DNA from: Phycisphaerales bacterium
GTDB lineage: Bacteria > Planctomycetota > Phycisphaerae > Phycisphaerales > UBA1924
Direction of reading: 5' to 3'
Length of the DNA: 64,000 nucleotides
Assembly (NCBI GenBank): GCA_030149165.1
Contig: JASBRY010000009.1
Coordinates: forward strand, 310,001 to 374,000
Part shown: positions 1 through 9,432 of the stretch, piece after piece
How the letters are laid out: every line of letters begins with the position of its first letter
Position numbering within the stretch: position 1 is the first letter of the stretch
The notes under the pieces: model-generated
The model's input: the letters and a program-made list of their open reading frames with translations, nothing else
Told to the model about the DNA's origin: nothing
The model's database searches: none
Translations under genes and position numbers: made by a program

Positions 1-944
1 CCGAGTTTCGCGACGACGATCGGCGCGTTCTTGGGTTCGATCTTGTACTCGACGCGGACATCGACTGGGAAGGTAAAGCCGTCGGAGGTCCGGACCGTGA
101 TCTCACGCTGCTCGTTCGCGTTTGCTTCGCTCCGATTGTTCTGCGTGAGCCCCTTTTCCCCAGCAGTAAAGCGGAGGATGGTTTCGCGCGTCGAGACGAT
201 CGACACGGTGTACGCCTTGGTGTTCACGGGGTACTTGCCGGGCTGGAGTGCTTCCTGAAGGATGCCCTTCTCGCCGGGATTGGCAAGCATGACCGGATCG
301 TCACCTTCGCTGACGATCACCGATTCCGATGGAGGCGAACCAAAGTTGCTCTTGAGCACCGCGACCGCTGCGGGCGGGACCTCGGTCGTGTCCACCATGT
401 TGATGGAGAACAGTTCAGGATTCAGACGGTACTTACCTGGAGTCAGCACATTGGACTGTGGACCCTTGCGTCCGTTGCCTTGCGTGAGGAAGAACTTTGG
501 ATCCTCGATCATCTGCTTGAACTCAGCGTTGGTGACCTCAGGCGCGAAGACCTGTCCCGGATCCAGCGGGAGTCCATCGCGCGACTCAACCAGTCCGATC
601 TTGTCGGCTGGGATATCAATCAGAGGACGCGTATCGACATCGTAGAGCACGGGCCAGTACCACAGGTGCCAACCCGGCGCCAGGACATCCGCTTGGATAC
701 CCATCTCGCCGTCGGTCGCGAGGATCTTGCCGGGAGCGAGCGCTGGTCCCAGCGCGTTCTTCTTGACGACACCCACCGACGACGCACCCACATAGCGGAC
801 GGAAGACATCGCGAATCCCAAGATCAGCACGATGAATGCGAGCAGGATAATTCCCCCTCTCGCGCTCTTGTTGGGGACACGGAAGGCCGAGGCGGCGATC
901 ATCCCGGCGAGGATGATCCCGATCATCAGAAAGACGCTTGACAT
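1..944 (-). CDS. SPFH/Band 7 (flotillin-like) membrane protein, 3' end cut off
   Basis: Open reading frame entering from the left edge, so the C-terminus is missing. It starts at the ATG on 944-942 with a GGAG box about 8 bases upstream. The visible ~314 residues begin with two closely spaced hydrophobic segments (about residues 3-18 and 30-46), followed by [25 protein letters not shown] and further on [23 protein letters not shown]. Those phrases are typical of the SPFH (stomatin/prohibitin/flotillin/HflK) fold. Such proteins form large membrane-anchored oligomers that scaffold lipids or proteases. The partner genes are outside the window. Family assignment is fairly sure; the specific role is unknown. 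Confidence 0.8.
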   Translation of the reverse strand, partial: MSSVFLMIGIILAGMIAASAFRVPNKSARGGIILLAFIVLILGFAMSSVRYVGASSVGVVKKNALGPALAPGKILATDGEMGIQADVLAPGWHLWYWPVLYDVDTRPLIDIPADKIGLVESRDGLPLDPGQVFAPEVTNAEFKQMIEDPKFFLTQGNGRKGPQSNVLTPGKYRLNPELFSINMVDTTEVPPAAVAVLKSNFGSPPSESVIVSEGDDPVMLANPGEKGILQEALQPGKYPVNTKAYTVSIVSTRETILRFTAGEKGLTQNNRSEANANEQREITVRTSDGFTFPVDVRVEYKIEPKNAPIVVAKL

Positions 945-1141
945 GGTTCTTCTCCATCACCCGATGCGCTCGTCATGGGCGCCCAAGGGGTTTGCTGTAT
1001 GGTACCGGTGATGGAGCCCAAAGCGCACTTACAGCACTCCCGACGACTACGATCCACACCAGTCGTAAAGCGGTTCTCCCCATCTATTGGGAATATCGCG
1101 TCTCGACTTTCATCATCAGATCCCATCATCCGAGGCCCACA

Positions 1142-2557
1142 ATGACCTGGCTCAAGATCAAAGACGCATTCCAAGCCCAGCCGGGACAGACGGTTACTGT
1201 CAAAGGTTGGGTCCGCACCAAACGCGACTCCAAAGCCGACGGCGGTCTCTCCTTCATCGCTGTGCACGACGGCACCTGTTTCGATCCGATCCAAGCCGTC
1301 GCTCGTCACGATCTTTCAAACTACGACGAGGTCTCCAAACTCAACACCGGATGCTCCGTCGAAATCACAGGCGAGCTCGTCGAGTCGCAAGGCAAAGGAC
1401 AATCAGTCGAGATCCAGGCGCACCAAGTCAAGGTCGTGGGTTGGGTCGAGGATCCAGACACTTATCCAACGAGCAACAAGCGTCACTCCTTCGAGTACCT
1501 CCGCGAGGTCGCGCACCTGCGTACAAGGACCAACACCTTCGGAGCCGTCGCTCGTGTGCGGCACGCGCTGGCGCAGTCCATCCATCGCTACATGGACGAG
1601 CTCGATTACTACTGGGTCCACACCCCGATCATCACAGGCTCGGACTGCGAAGGTGCCGGAGAGATGTTCCGCGTGTCGACACTGGACTTCTGCAACATCC
1701 CCAAGACCGATGATGGAGAGGTTGATTTCTCGAAGGACTTCTTCGGGAAGGAATCGCACCTCACCGTGTCGGGACAGCTCAATGTCGAAACCTACTGCTG
1801 CTCGCTCTCGCGCGTGTACACCTTTGGCCCAACCTTCCGCGCCGAGAACTCGAACACTTCGCGGCACCTCGCCGAGTTCTGGATGATCGAGCCGGAGCTC
1901 GCGTTCGCGGACCTGCACGACAACATCGAGCTCGCGTCAGGGATGCTCCGAGCGTGCGCGAGCGATCTGCTTGAACGGCGTATAGATGATCTGGAGTTCT
2001 TCGACCTACGCATCGAAAAAGGCATCATCGATCGTCTCAAGATGATCGTGGAGTCGCCGGTCAAGACCATCACCTACACCGATGCGATCAAGATCCTCGA
2101 GAGCTGCAACGAGAAGTTCGACTACGAAGTGAAGTGGGGCAGCGACATGCAATCCGAGCATGAACGCTACCTCACAGAGAAGCACTTCAAACAACCCGTC
2201 GCGGTGATCAACTATCCGAAAGACATCAAAGCGTTCTACATGCGTCTCAACGACTCAGGAACCGACGGCGCGCCCGCAGATACCGTCGCGGCGGTCGATA
2301 TCCTCGTCCCAGGCGTCGGCGAGCTCGTTGGTGGATCGCAGCGCGAAGAACGACTCGATGTCCTCGATCAACGCATCGACGAGATGGGACTGATCAAGGA
2401 CGACTACTGGTGGTACCGCGATCTCCGTAAATACGGCACCGTCCCCCACGCCGGCTATGGACTCGGATTCGAGCGTCTTATCCAGTTCTGCACAGGGATG
2501 CAGAACATCCGCGATGTGATCCCGTTCCCACGCGCCCCGCGTCAAGCGGAGTTCTAA
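1142..2557 (+). CDS. asnS: asparaginyl-tRNA synthetase
   Basis: Charges tRNA-Asn with asparagine in the cytoplasm. The frame is open from 938, but the ATG at 1142 gives [10 protein letters not shown] followed by an OB-fold anticodon-binding domain ([11 protein letters not shown]) and a 471-residue protein, matching the usual ~466. Class II catalytic motifs are clear: motif 2 [15 protein letters not shown] from about residue 232, and motif 3 GLGFERL from about 440. The GAGEMFRV and [16 protein letters not shown] stretches are AsnRS-specific, not AspRS. The next gene begins at the base after its stop codon, so the two are probably cotranscribed. Confidence 0.96.
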   Translation: MTWLKIKDAFQAQPGQTVTVKGWVRTKRDSKADGGLSFIAVHDGTCFDPIQAVARHDLSNYDEVSKLNTGCSVEITGELVESQGKGQSVEIQAHQVKVVGWVEDPDTYPTSNKRHSFEYLREVAHLRTRTNTFGAVARVRHALAQSIHRYMDELDYYWVHTPIITGSDCEGAGEMFRVSTLDFCNIPKTDDGEVDFSKDFFGKESHLTVSGQLNVETYCCSLSRVYTFGPTFRAENSNTSRHLAEFWMIEPELAFADLHDNIELASGMLRACASDLLERRIDDLEFFDLRIEKGIIDRLKMIVESPVKTITYTDAIKILESCNEKFDYEVKWGSDMQSEHERYLTEKHFKQPVAVINYPKDIKAFYMRLNDSGTDGAPADTVAAVDILVPGVGELVGGSQREERLDVLDQRIDEMGLIKDDYWWYRDLRKYGTVPHAGYGLGFERLIQFCTGMQNIRDVIPFPRAPRQAEF

Positions 2558-3697
2558 ATGCATCGGCTCGTGCAGACACTCGTATGTGCGTGCATTGTGT
2601 CAATCGCACAAGCGTCGATCCCATCGCAGCGCGTGCATGAGGCGCTCAGCCTCATGGAGGACGCAGTCCGTGCGAACGACCTCGGCGCGTTCATGTCACA
2701 AGTGAGCACCGAAGATCCAGTGCTCACGACGGAAATCAGAGCGTGGTTTGAGGATCTGACGATTAATCCGGTCGCTGATTTTGAGATCGAACCGATGGAG
2801 GAGCTCATCGTCGGGATTACTGACCAGGTCGCGATGATGCAAGTTCGCATGCACTGGACGCTCGAATCCGATTCGATCGCACGCTCAAACGAGTTCAAGG
2901 CGCTGTTCGTCCCAATGGGTGGTGAAGCGAGCGGCCCTTGGCTCTTCGCGGGAAGAGCATGGGAATTCAAGCAGACGAGCGACGATGGACTCCGTGTGAT
3001 GTCGTCCAAGGAGCACCACGAACTCGCGAAAAACATCGCGGAGGTTGTGCCGAGCATCCAAAGCAAAATCGAAGTCGCGATGGGCTGCGATGTGCATCAT
3101 CCGCTGACGATCAAGATCTATCCGGCGATGCAGGACCTTCAGTTCTCGATCTCGATGGGATATCTCAATCCGATCGCAGGATGGAATGAGCCTGGTGAGT
3201 CCATCAAAGTCCTCGGACGCGAATCGACTTCTGCGGATGACATCTCGTCGTTGCTGGCGCATGAGATCGGTCATGCTGTGAGTTTCGAGTTTGGTGAGCA
3301 GATCATCAACGCGCCGTGGTGGTCGCTCGAAGGGATCGCGGAACTGGTCGCGGATCAATACCGATCAACTTCTCCAGAAGAACGCGAGATCGCGATCGCG
3401 AAGCAGATCGCGCGAGGTGATCGACGCACATGGGATCAACTCACCGATTTCAAAGGCGAAGCGCTTAACCACTCGAGTTATGTCTACTCGCAAGGATGGT
3501 CCATGATCCGCTACATCACCAACCGCTACGGCCCCAACGCGCGCAACACTTGGTTCTCTGAGATGGGCAGAGGCATCAGCGTAGAGGACGCAACGCGATC
3601 CGTATTGGCATTGAGCTTCGAAGACCTCGATCTCGCATGGGAAGCGGAAATGCTGTCCATCGCACAGCAAGCAGGATCAGTATCAGAATCGGATTAA
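2558..3697 (+). CDS. secreted peptidase MA-like metallopeptidase (gluzincin)
   Basis: A 379-residue exported protein: residues 1-20 form a signal peptide ending near AQA. A zinc-protease signature HEIGH lies at about residues 235-239, followed by WWSLEGIAELVADQY with the EGIAE glutamates near 258 and 262, the arrangement of peptidase MA-family gluzincins. The N-terminal ~150 residues look like an NTF2-like module (a repeated pattern of EDAVRANDLGAF and a WxxE ending). It starts directly after the asnS stop codon. Its stop overlaps the stop of the convergent acidic gene by a few bases. Substrate unknown; the periplasm or cell surface is the inferred location. Confidence 0.8.
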   Translation: MHRLVQTLVCACIVSIAQASIPSQRVHEALSLMEDAVRANDLGAFMSQVSTEDPVLTTEIRAWFEDLTINPVADFEIEPMEELIVGITDQVAMMQVRMHWTLESDSIARSNEFKALFVPMGGEASGPWLFAGRAWEFKQTSDDGLRVMSSKEHHELAKNIAEVVPSIQSKIEVAMGCDVHHPLTIKIYPAMQDLQFSISMGYLNPIAGWNEPGESIKVLGRESTSADDISSLLAHEIGHAVSFEFGEQIINAPWWSLEGIAELVADQYRSTSPEEREIAIAKQIARGDRRTWDQLTDFKGEALNHSSYVYSQGWSMIRYITNRYGPNARNTWFSEMGRGISVEDATRSVLALSFEDLDLAWEAEMLSIAQQAGSVSESD

Positions 3698-5382
3698 GAA
3701 TCCGGCAGCACACTGCTCGGCTCTGGATTGATCGGCTCGCTCGCATCAATCACACGCGAAGGCGCTGATTCAGGTTGCGGGATATGCGGCGAGCGGAACA
3801 TCATCAGATAGATCCACACCACCATCGCGAGGAATCCTGTCCACAGCGCGATGTATCCAACCGCATTGCGGATCTCAGGTGACTGTTTCGCGAGCGGCTT
3901 GGAAACCACGAGCACCGCTTTGGCGCCAAGGGGGCGAGCGTGTGTCAGCGTCAGGACAATCGCGGCTCCCATCCCAGCCGCGAATGTGTCCATGGTTTTG
4001 CCCTTGAATGGGTCATAGCGATCTATTCGGGGTCGAACGACTTCAATGGATCGTTCAAACCATGCTGGGACGGCGATCGGTTTAGCGGCTTCAATCTGCT
4101 CGAGCGCTTCAATCTCTTCAAGAACCTCACTGTCAGGTTCCGCAGTCGCTTGCTCGGCTTGAGATTGTTCTGTCGGTGTGGACGCTACATTTTCCGTGGC
4201 TGGCTCGGAATCTGATTTCTCAAGTGTTTCATTCTCAGTTGATGCTTCCGGCTCAGCCGTCGCTTCTGGTGTGTTCTCAGTTTCTGCTGCAGTTTGAGAT
4301 TCAGAATCGACGCTTTCCTCAACCGCAGTTTCTACTGAATCACCATCAAGAATTTCTCCGACAGCTTCCTCGACCGAAACATCATCAGCGGATGTGATCA
4401 CGGCTACAGGTTCAGGAGATTGCTCGGCGCTTTGCAGTGCGGCTTCCACTTCTGTTGGGACCGCATCGCCGCTGACAAGTTCGCCGTCCTCAGTCTCGAA
4501 ATCCCCTTCGAGCATGTCGTCCGCGGCTTCCGCGAGCGCTGAATCGAGCAGATCCATCGAATCATCAATCGACTCCGATGATGCTGTATCATTCTCGACT
4601 GTGAGAGCCGCCTCGATCTCATCGAGCGATACAGATTCATCATCTGCTTGCGTTGAGTCATGTGCAGATTCGACTGGACCCTCATCAGCTTGGTCCGCTT
4701 CAGGCTCCGTCTTTGGAGACAGCATCGCTTCGAGTTCTTCATCAACTCCAGAATCTTGCGACTCTTCATCAAGCAGTGCATCAATCGCGCCTTCCAGAGC
4801 GTCGTCTGTTGTGTCCGTGCTCTCTGGGTTTGATTCTTCTGCTTGCTGTTCTTCTGTGCTCTCTACAGTCGCGGCTTCGATCTCGTTGCTCTCAAGATCA
4901 AGCTCCGCAGTGTCGGTCGTTTCATTCGTCGCATCGCTGCTCGCTTCCGCTGAATCCAGCAAAGCATCGATACTCTCCTCGACCAACCCCTCGGCTTGCT
5001 GCTCGATATCCTCGATCGCATCGAGCGCCTGTTGAGCACTCTCGATGGAGTCTGTTGGTGGTTCTACTGTTTGATCCGCAGGTTCAGGAGCTGGTTCAGC
5101 AACCGCGCCATCGTCGGTCAGCAGCGCGCCAGACTCCACAGCGCGTTCCTCTTCTGGGGTGTACGCCTTCGCGGTTTCTTCGATCTGTCCGAGCAACTCG
5201 TCGACCTGCTCGATCAGTTCGGGCTGGATGTCTTCACCTGAATCTGACACAACATGCAGATGATCGACCCAATTGCCCTCGAACTCAAGGGATATCGGCT
5301 GTAAACTCTTGGATATGAATCCATTGGGATCGACTCCCCTGCTCTGCAAGAACACATGGCCACACCCACTCCCATCCATCAT
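3694..5382 (-). CDS. acidic, low-complexity membrane-anchored protein
   Basis: A long minus-strand frame of about 562 residues from the ATG at 5382; a GTG at 5250 (518 residues) is an alternative that would avoid overlapping rsmE, and neither start has a clear ribosome binding site. About 400 residues are dominated by Glu, Asp, Ser and Ala with recurring short helical motifs such as SIDALLDSAE, AIDALLDEE, LDEIEAAL and MDLLDSAL. Near the C-terminus come a basic patch (RPRIDRYDPFKGKT) and hydrophobic segments (AAGMGAAIVLTLTHA; AVGYIALWTGFLAMVVWIYLMMF), then a short Pro-rich tail. It therefore looks tail-anchored with a large disordered acidic domain. No family is recognised. Confidence 0.72.
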   Translation of the reverse strand: MMDGSGCGHVFLQSRGVDPNGFISKSLQPISLEFEGNWVDHLHVVSDSGEDIQPELIEQVDELLGQIEETAKAYTPEEERAVESGALLTDDGAVAEPAPEPADQTVEPPTDSIESAQQALDAIEDIEQQAEGLVEESIDALLDSAEASSDATNETTDTAELDLESNEIEAATVESTEEQQAEESNPESTDTTDDALEGAIDALLDEESQDSGVDEELEAMLSPKTEPEADQADEGPVESAHDSTQADDESVSLDEIEAALTVENDTASSESIDDSMDLLDSALAEAADDMLEGDFETEDGELVSGDAVPTEVEAALQSAEQSPEPVAVITSADDVSVEEAVGEILDGDSVETAVEESVDSESQTAAETENTPEATAEPEASTENETLEKSDSEPATENVASTPTEQSQAEQATAEPDSEVLEEIEALEQIEAAKPIAVPAWFERSIEVVRPRIDRYDPFKGKTMDTFAAGMGAAIVLTLTHARPLGAKAVLVVSKPLAKQSPEIRNAVGYIALWTGFLAMVVWIYLMMFRSPHIPQPESAPSRVIDASEPINPEPSSVLPDS

Positions 5383-6114
5383 CGTGTGATATTCTCGGAC
5401 CTTCGTGGATGCCGTTGTCCTGAGCTCATCACAATCGAGGGGCCCGAGGCGCAGCACCTCGCTCGCGTCAAACGCGCTCGGATCGGCGAAACAGTGGGGG
5501 TCCTGGATGGTCAGGGCGCGATGGGATTCGGCGAGATCGCTGAGATCACAGGTTCCAAGCAGCGTCCGATGGTCGCGATCCTCCTCGATCACATCGACAT
5601 GATCGCGTCTGTGGAGCCCCGCATCGAGATCTGCTCCGCGATCCCGAAGGGTGATCGTCTGGATCGGATGATCGATCAACTCACCCAGATCGGGGTCGAA
5701 TCGTGGAGGCCGTTGATATGCGATCGCTCCGAACGCGATCCCGACTCGATCCGCACTGATCGGATCGAGCGGATCATCAATGAAGCGTGCAAGCAGTGCA
5801 TCCGAGCGAGGTTGCTGTTGGTTCAACCTCCGATGACCTTCACCGAAGCACTCGCAAACACAAATGTCCCAACGATCGTCTGCGACGGATCAGGACAATC
5901 AACAATCGCTCCAGTCAAGGACACGCGATCTCGGCTGCTCATCGGTCCAGAGGGGGGATGGTCCGACGATGAGCGAGCAGCGATGCGCGAGTCTGATGCA
6001 CAGATATGTCGCATCGGAGTCCATACCCTCCGATTAGAGTCCGCCGCAGTCGTTGCTGCCTCTATCTCGTTATCAGCAGCTGACTCCCCGATCCCGTTTG
6101 GAGATCCCGAATGA
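5356..6114 (+). CDS. rsmE: 16S rRNA (uracil(1498)-N3)-methyltransferase
   Basis: 252 residues, the usual size for RsmE, a SPOUT-class enzyme that uses S-adenosylmethionine to methylate U1498 of 16S rRNA. Diagnostic features are the N-terminal PUA-like segment (GPEAQHLARVKRARIGE), the central KGDRLDRMIDQLTQIGV, the CKQCIRARLL stretch, and the knot motifs LLIGPEGGWSDDE and VHTLRLESAAVVAAS. The stop overlaps the start of the next gene by four bases (ATGA), implying translational coupling. The 5' end may overlap the divergent acidic gene, depending on the latter's true start. Confidence 0.93.
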   Translation: MATPTPIHHRVIFSDLRGCRCPELITIEGPEAQHLARVKRARIGETVGVLDGQGAMGFGEIAEITGSKQRPMVAILLDHIDMIASVEPRIEICSAIPKGDRLDRMIDQLTQIGVESWRPLICDRSERDPDSIRTDRIERIINEACKQCIRARLLLVQPPMTFTEALANTNVPTIVCDGSGQSTIAPVKDTRSRLLIGPEGGWSDDERAAMRESDAQICRIGVHTLRLESAAVVAASISLSAADSPIPFGDPE

Positions 6115-7280
6115 TCCGTATCACAATCTCATGCTTGATCCTCTGTGTTGTCGCTCTTGGCGCCAGCGCCGAGCCGCTTGATGCCCAGAGCTATGTGAAA
6201 GGTCGAGCCGTAGTCGATCGTGCGATCGAGTACCTCCGCACATCACAGGATCAACAAACCGGAGGCTGGTCGCACAATCCAAACGGCCCAAACCTTCCCG
6301 CGATCAGCGGATTGGTGATCAACGGCATGCTTCTAGATCCGCGCATTGATGCGAACGATCCAAGTGTCGAGCGCGGGATCGACTACATCCTCTCTTTCGC
6401 GAAGGACGATGGGTCTATCCACGACAACATGCTCCCGAGCTACAACACCGCGATCTGCGTCAGCGCTCTAAGCCATGCACGCACGCACCGCGCTGACTCA
6501 GCGCTCGCCTCAGGGATCGCGTTCCTCAGAACTGTGCAATATCACAACGACAACACAGGCGGCATCGAAGCTCCAGAGTTCAATGAACCCGTTGACCCTG
6601 ATCATCCCTACTACGGCGGCGTCGGCTATGGCAAGCACGGTCGTCCGGACCTCTCCAACCTCAGCTTCTTCCTCCAAGCAATGCACGATGCTGGCGTGTC
6701 TACTGAAGATCCCGCGTACGAACGCGCGCTCGTGTTTCTCAAACGCGTACAGATGGACGAGGACATCAACGACATGCCGTACGCGGATGCGTCCAAGCAA
6801 GGCGGATTCATCTACGCAACCGTCCCCGACGCGGAATCCGTCGACAGCATCCCAGGACAGTCCCAAGCGGGGGAGTTCAAAGAAACCACCGCAGATGGAA
6901 GCTCGATCACGCGACTCCGTGCGTACGGCTCCATGACCTACTCCGGATTCAAGTCGCTGCTGTTTGCCGATCTCCCACCCAACGATCCGCGCGTCCTCGC
7001 GGCGTGGAGATGGATCGAATCCAACTACTCCCTCGAAGAAAACCCAGGGATGGGTGATCAGGGATACTACTACTTCCTCTGCGCCATGGGACGCGCCCTC
7101 GATGCCTACGGCTCAGATACCGTCGCTGAGCAAGACTGGCGCGTCGATCTCATCAACACGCTCGACAAACTCCAACAAGATGATGGGTCTTTCTCGATCA
7201 AGCACGAACGCTGGATGGAGAACAATCCAACACTCATCACGGCGTACGCACTCATCGCGCTCCAGCATGCACTAAACTGA
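6111..7280 (+). CDS. secreted prenyltransferase/squalene-cyclase repeat protein
   Basis: 389 residues with a signal peptide (residues 1-20, ending ASA). The mature part carries repeated QxxxGGW-like units typical of the alpha/alpha-barrel terpenoid cyclase fold: QDQQTGGWSHNP near the N-terminus, YGGVGYGKHGRPDLSNLSF in the middle and LQQDDGSFS near the end. The DxDD motif of a true squalene-hopene cyclase is not visible, and at 389 residues it holds only one barrel. It is more likely a binding or structural protein of this fold than a hopanoid synthase. Coupled to rsmE by a 4-base overlap. Known planctomycete proteins of this type are mostly uncharacterised. Confidence 0.8.
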   Translation: MIRITISCLILCVVALGASAEPLDAQSYVKGRAVVDRAIEYLRTSQDQQTGGWSHNPNGPNLPAISGLVINGMLLDPRIDANDPSVERGIDYILSFAKDDGSIHDNMLPSYNTAICVSALSHARTHRADSALASGIAFLRTVQYHNDNTGGIEAPEFNEPVDPDHPYYGGVGYGKHGRPDLSNLSFFLQAMHDAGVSTEDPAYERALVFLKRVQMDEDINDMPYADASKQGGFIYATVPDAESVDSIPGQSQAGEFKETTADGSSITRLRAYGSMTYSGFKSLLFADLPPNDPRVLAAWRWIESNYSLEENPGMGDQGYYYFLCAMGRALDAYGSDTVAEQDWRVDLINTLDKLQQDDGSFSIKHERWMENNPTLITAYALIALQHALN

Positions 7281-7317
7281 GATACACGAACCAGCTGATT
7301 CCCAATGGAGAGACTCA

Positions 7318-8856
7318 ATGACCACCGCAAGCCAAACACTCCCGAAACACTACACCGACCTCTGTGCCTTCAAACGAGAAATCGGGAACCTCGGATCCGT
7401 CGCTGCCCTCGTAGGATGGGACCAAGAAACCTACATGCCCCACGGCGGCGCTCGCGCTCGCGCCGAGCAATCATCGCTGCTCGCCAAACTCATCCACGAA
7501 CGAGCATCATCGACCAAGCTTGGTGATCTGCTCGCGCAGTGCGAAGCGGACTCATCACTCAACGACCCAACCTCAGAGCACGGCGCGAACCTCCGAGAGA
7601 TGCGCCGCGACTACGACAAAGCGACCAAGCTCCCATCGGACCTTGTCGCGAACCTCGCCAAAGCACAGTCAGAGGCGCAGGATGTCTGGAAGGTCGCTCG
7701 CGCCAACGACGACTTCGCGTCATTTGTTCCCGCGCTCACCACCGTCATGGACCTGACCAAAGAGAAAGCATCATGCCTCAAGACCGACGAGCACAACGAG
7801 CTCTACGACGCGCTGCTCGGAGAATACGAACCCGATGCGAAAGCGACAGAAATTGAAGCGGTCTTCACGCCGCTCCGCGATCGCTTGAGCGCGTTCATCG
7901 CCGAGCTCCGCGACAATGGAACCGCTCCGCAAGTGGACTTCCTTCATCGGGAAATTCCTGTAGAAAAGCAGCACGCGTTCGGACAAGCCGTGACCGCGGC
8001 GTTCGGATTCGACTACAAGAAGGGGCGCCTCGATACAACCACCCACCCCTTCTGCTCCGGTTTCGGTCCCGGCGACACACGCATGACCACGCGTTACTCG
8101 CTGACCAACTTCCCCGACGCGATCGGATCAACGATGCACGAGTGCGGACATGGTCTGTATGAACAGGGCATCCCCAAGGAAACCGGTCTCTTCGGCACAC
8201 CACTCACCGATTCCATCTCGCTGGGGATCCACGAATCGCAGTCGCGCATGTGGGAGAATATGGTGGGGCGCTCCAAAGCGTTCTGGACCTGGGCGCTGCC
8301 TCTAGCGAACAAGCACTTCGACGGCGCGTTCGATGACATCGATGTCGAGACCTTCACCAAAGCGATGAACACCGCAACCCCAAGCTTCATCCGCGTGGAG
8401 AGCGACGAGAGCACTTACAACCTGCATGTCATGCTGCGTTTCGAGCTCGAGCGTGCGATGCTCCGCAACGAGCTCGCGATCCAAGACCTCCCAGAAGCGT
8501 GGAACGCGAAGTTCAAGGACTTCCTCGGACTCGATGTCCCCAACAACGCGCAGGGATGTCTGCAGGATGTCCACTGGAGCTTCGGTCTCGTGGGATACTT
8601 CCCGACCTACTCGCTCGGAAACCTCAACGCGGCGCAGATGTGGGAGACGATCAACGAGCAGATCCCAGACCTCGACGACCAGATCGCGCGAGGCGAGTTC
8701 GGGGCGCTGCTCAACTGGACACGCGAGCACATCCACCAGCATGGCCGGCGCTACACCGCAAACGAGATCATCGAACGCTCGACGGGCAAGCCGCTCAGCG
8801 CCGATCCGTTGATGCGCCATCTCGAAAGCCGCGTGCGTCCGGTGTATGGGCTTTGA
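7318..8856 (+). CDS. M32 family thermostable carboxypeptidase (carboxypeptidase Taq)
   Basis: 512 residues, the standard length for M32 metallocarboxypeptidases, which remove C-terminal residues from peptides in the cytoplasm. The zinc-binding HECGHGLYEQG motif sits at about residue 274. It is preceded by HPFCSGFGPGDTRMTTRY and followed by GIHESQSRMWENMVGRS and the family-typical RVESDESTYNLHVMLRFELE and DVHWSFGLVGYFPTYSLGN. A GGAGA box precedes the ATG. The next gene starts directly after the stop codon, but its composition differs and it may have been inserted there. Confidence 0.95.
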   Translation: MTTASQTLPKHYTDLCAFKREIGNLGSVAALVGWDQETYMPHGGARARAEQSSLLAKLIHERASSTKLGDLLAQCEADSSLNDPTSEHGANLREMRRDYDKATKLPSDLVANLAKAQSEAQDVWKVARANDDFASFVPALTTVMDLTKEKASCLKTDEHNELYDALLGEYEPDAKATEIEAVFTPLRDRLSAFIAELRDNGTAPQVDFLHREIPVEKQHAFGQAVTAAFGFDYKKGRLDTTTHPFCSGFGPGDTRMTTRYSLTNFPDAIGSTMHECGHGLYEQGIPKETGLFGTPLTDSISLGIHESQSRMWENMVGRSKAFWTWALPLANKHFDGAFDDIDVETFTKAMNTATPSFIRVESDESTYNLHVMLRFELERAMLRNELAIQDLPEAWNAKFKDFLGLDVPNNAQGCLQDVHWSFGLVGYFPTYSLGNLNAAQMWETINEQIPDLDDQIARGEFGALLNWTREHIHQHGRRYTANEIIERSTGKPLSADPLMRHLESRVRPVYGL

Positions 8857-9432
8857 ATGTCGGATCAATCATTACTTGAACTTTGGTTATCGATGCCGGC
8901 AGAATGGGCGGATGGTCTAACTGACGACCAAATCAAGTATGCCGAAGCAGTATTCGGATTTCGATTCCCGCCGGACTACCGCACTCTTATTTCAGAGCGA
9001 TTGCCTTTGGCGTTACTGAAACAGGATGGGACTTCCGTGGCATCATTTCCGGACTGGCGAAACCCATCAAGTCTGCTGGATCAGGTGAACTGGCCTTGGC
9101 TATCTTTGTGTATTGATGTCGTTGAGTACGACCAGTTTTGGTTGGAGCAATGGGGTCCAAAGCCAGATGATATTCGTGTTCGGATGCAAGTAGTGCGCGA
9201 GTTGTATATGGATGCCCCAGCTTTGATACCAATCTTCGGTCACAGGTATATCCCTGAAGGCCCAAGCATTGGTAATCCAGTGCTCTCGGTGTATCAGACA
9301 GACATCATTGTGTACGGCTGGAATCTTGAGAGCTATCTGCGTGCTGAGTTCTTCTCTCAACCCGCAGATCTAATTATCCCTGAGGGGGTTGTGAAGCTTG
9401 GTTTGTGGGATGACATTATGAATGCTGAATGA
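8857..9432 (+). CDS. SMI1/KNR4 (SUKH)-like protein
   Basis: 191 residues. Several phrases fit the SUKH fold: FRFPPDYRTLI near residue 35 resembles the LPxdYxxFL start motif, and GNPVLSVYQTDIIVYGWNLESYL resembles the C-terminal strand-helix unit. SUKH proteins are often immunity proteins of polymorphic toxins, but no toxin gene adjoins this one, so a defence role is only a possibility. Codon use is richer in A and T (TTG, TTT, GTA, ATA codons) than in the flanking genes, suggesting horizontal acquisition. It begins at the base after the M32 stop codon and converges on a minus-strand gene. Confidence 0.62.
   Translation: MSDQSLLELWLSMPAEWADGLTDDQIKYAEAVFGFRFPPDYRTLISERLPLALLKQDGTSVASFPDWRNPSSLLDQVNWPWLSLCIDVVEYDQFWLEQWGPKPDDIRVRMQVVRELYMDAPALIPIFGHRYIPEGPSIGNPVLSVYQTDIIVYGWNLESYLRAEFFSQPADLIIPEGVVKLGLWDDIMNAE

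Noticed and set aside
938-1141. 68-residue N-terminal extension of asnS
   Set aside because: Not conserved with AsnRS, overlaps the divergent SPFH gene start; the ATG at 1142 gives the family length.
4394-5035. Plus-strand Ser-rich open frame opposite the acidic protein gene
   Set aside because: It is the antisense reading of Glu/Asp/Ser-rich codons, is pure low complexity, and has no ribosome binding site.
5383-5826. 148-residue N-terminal extension of the acidic protein
   Set aside because: It is antisense to the conserved core of rsmE and lacks the acidic composition of the rest.
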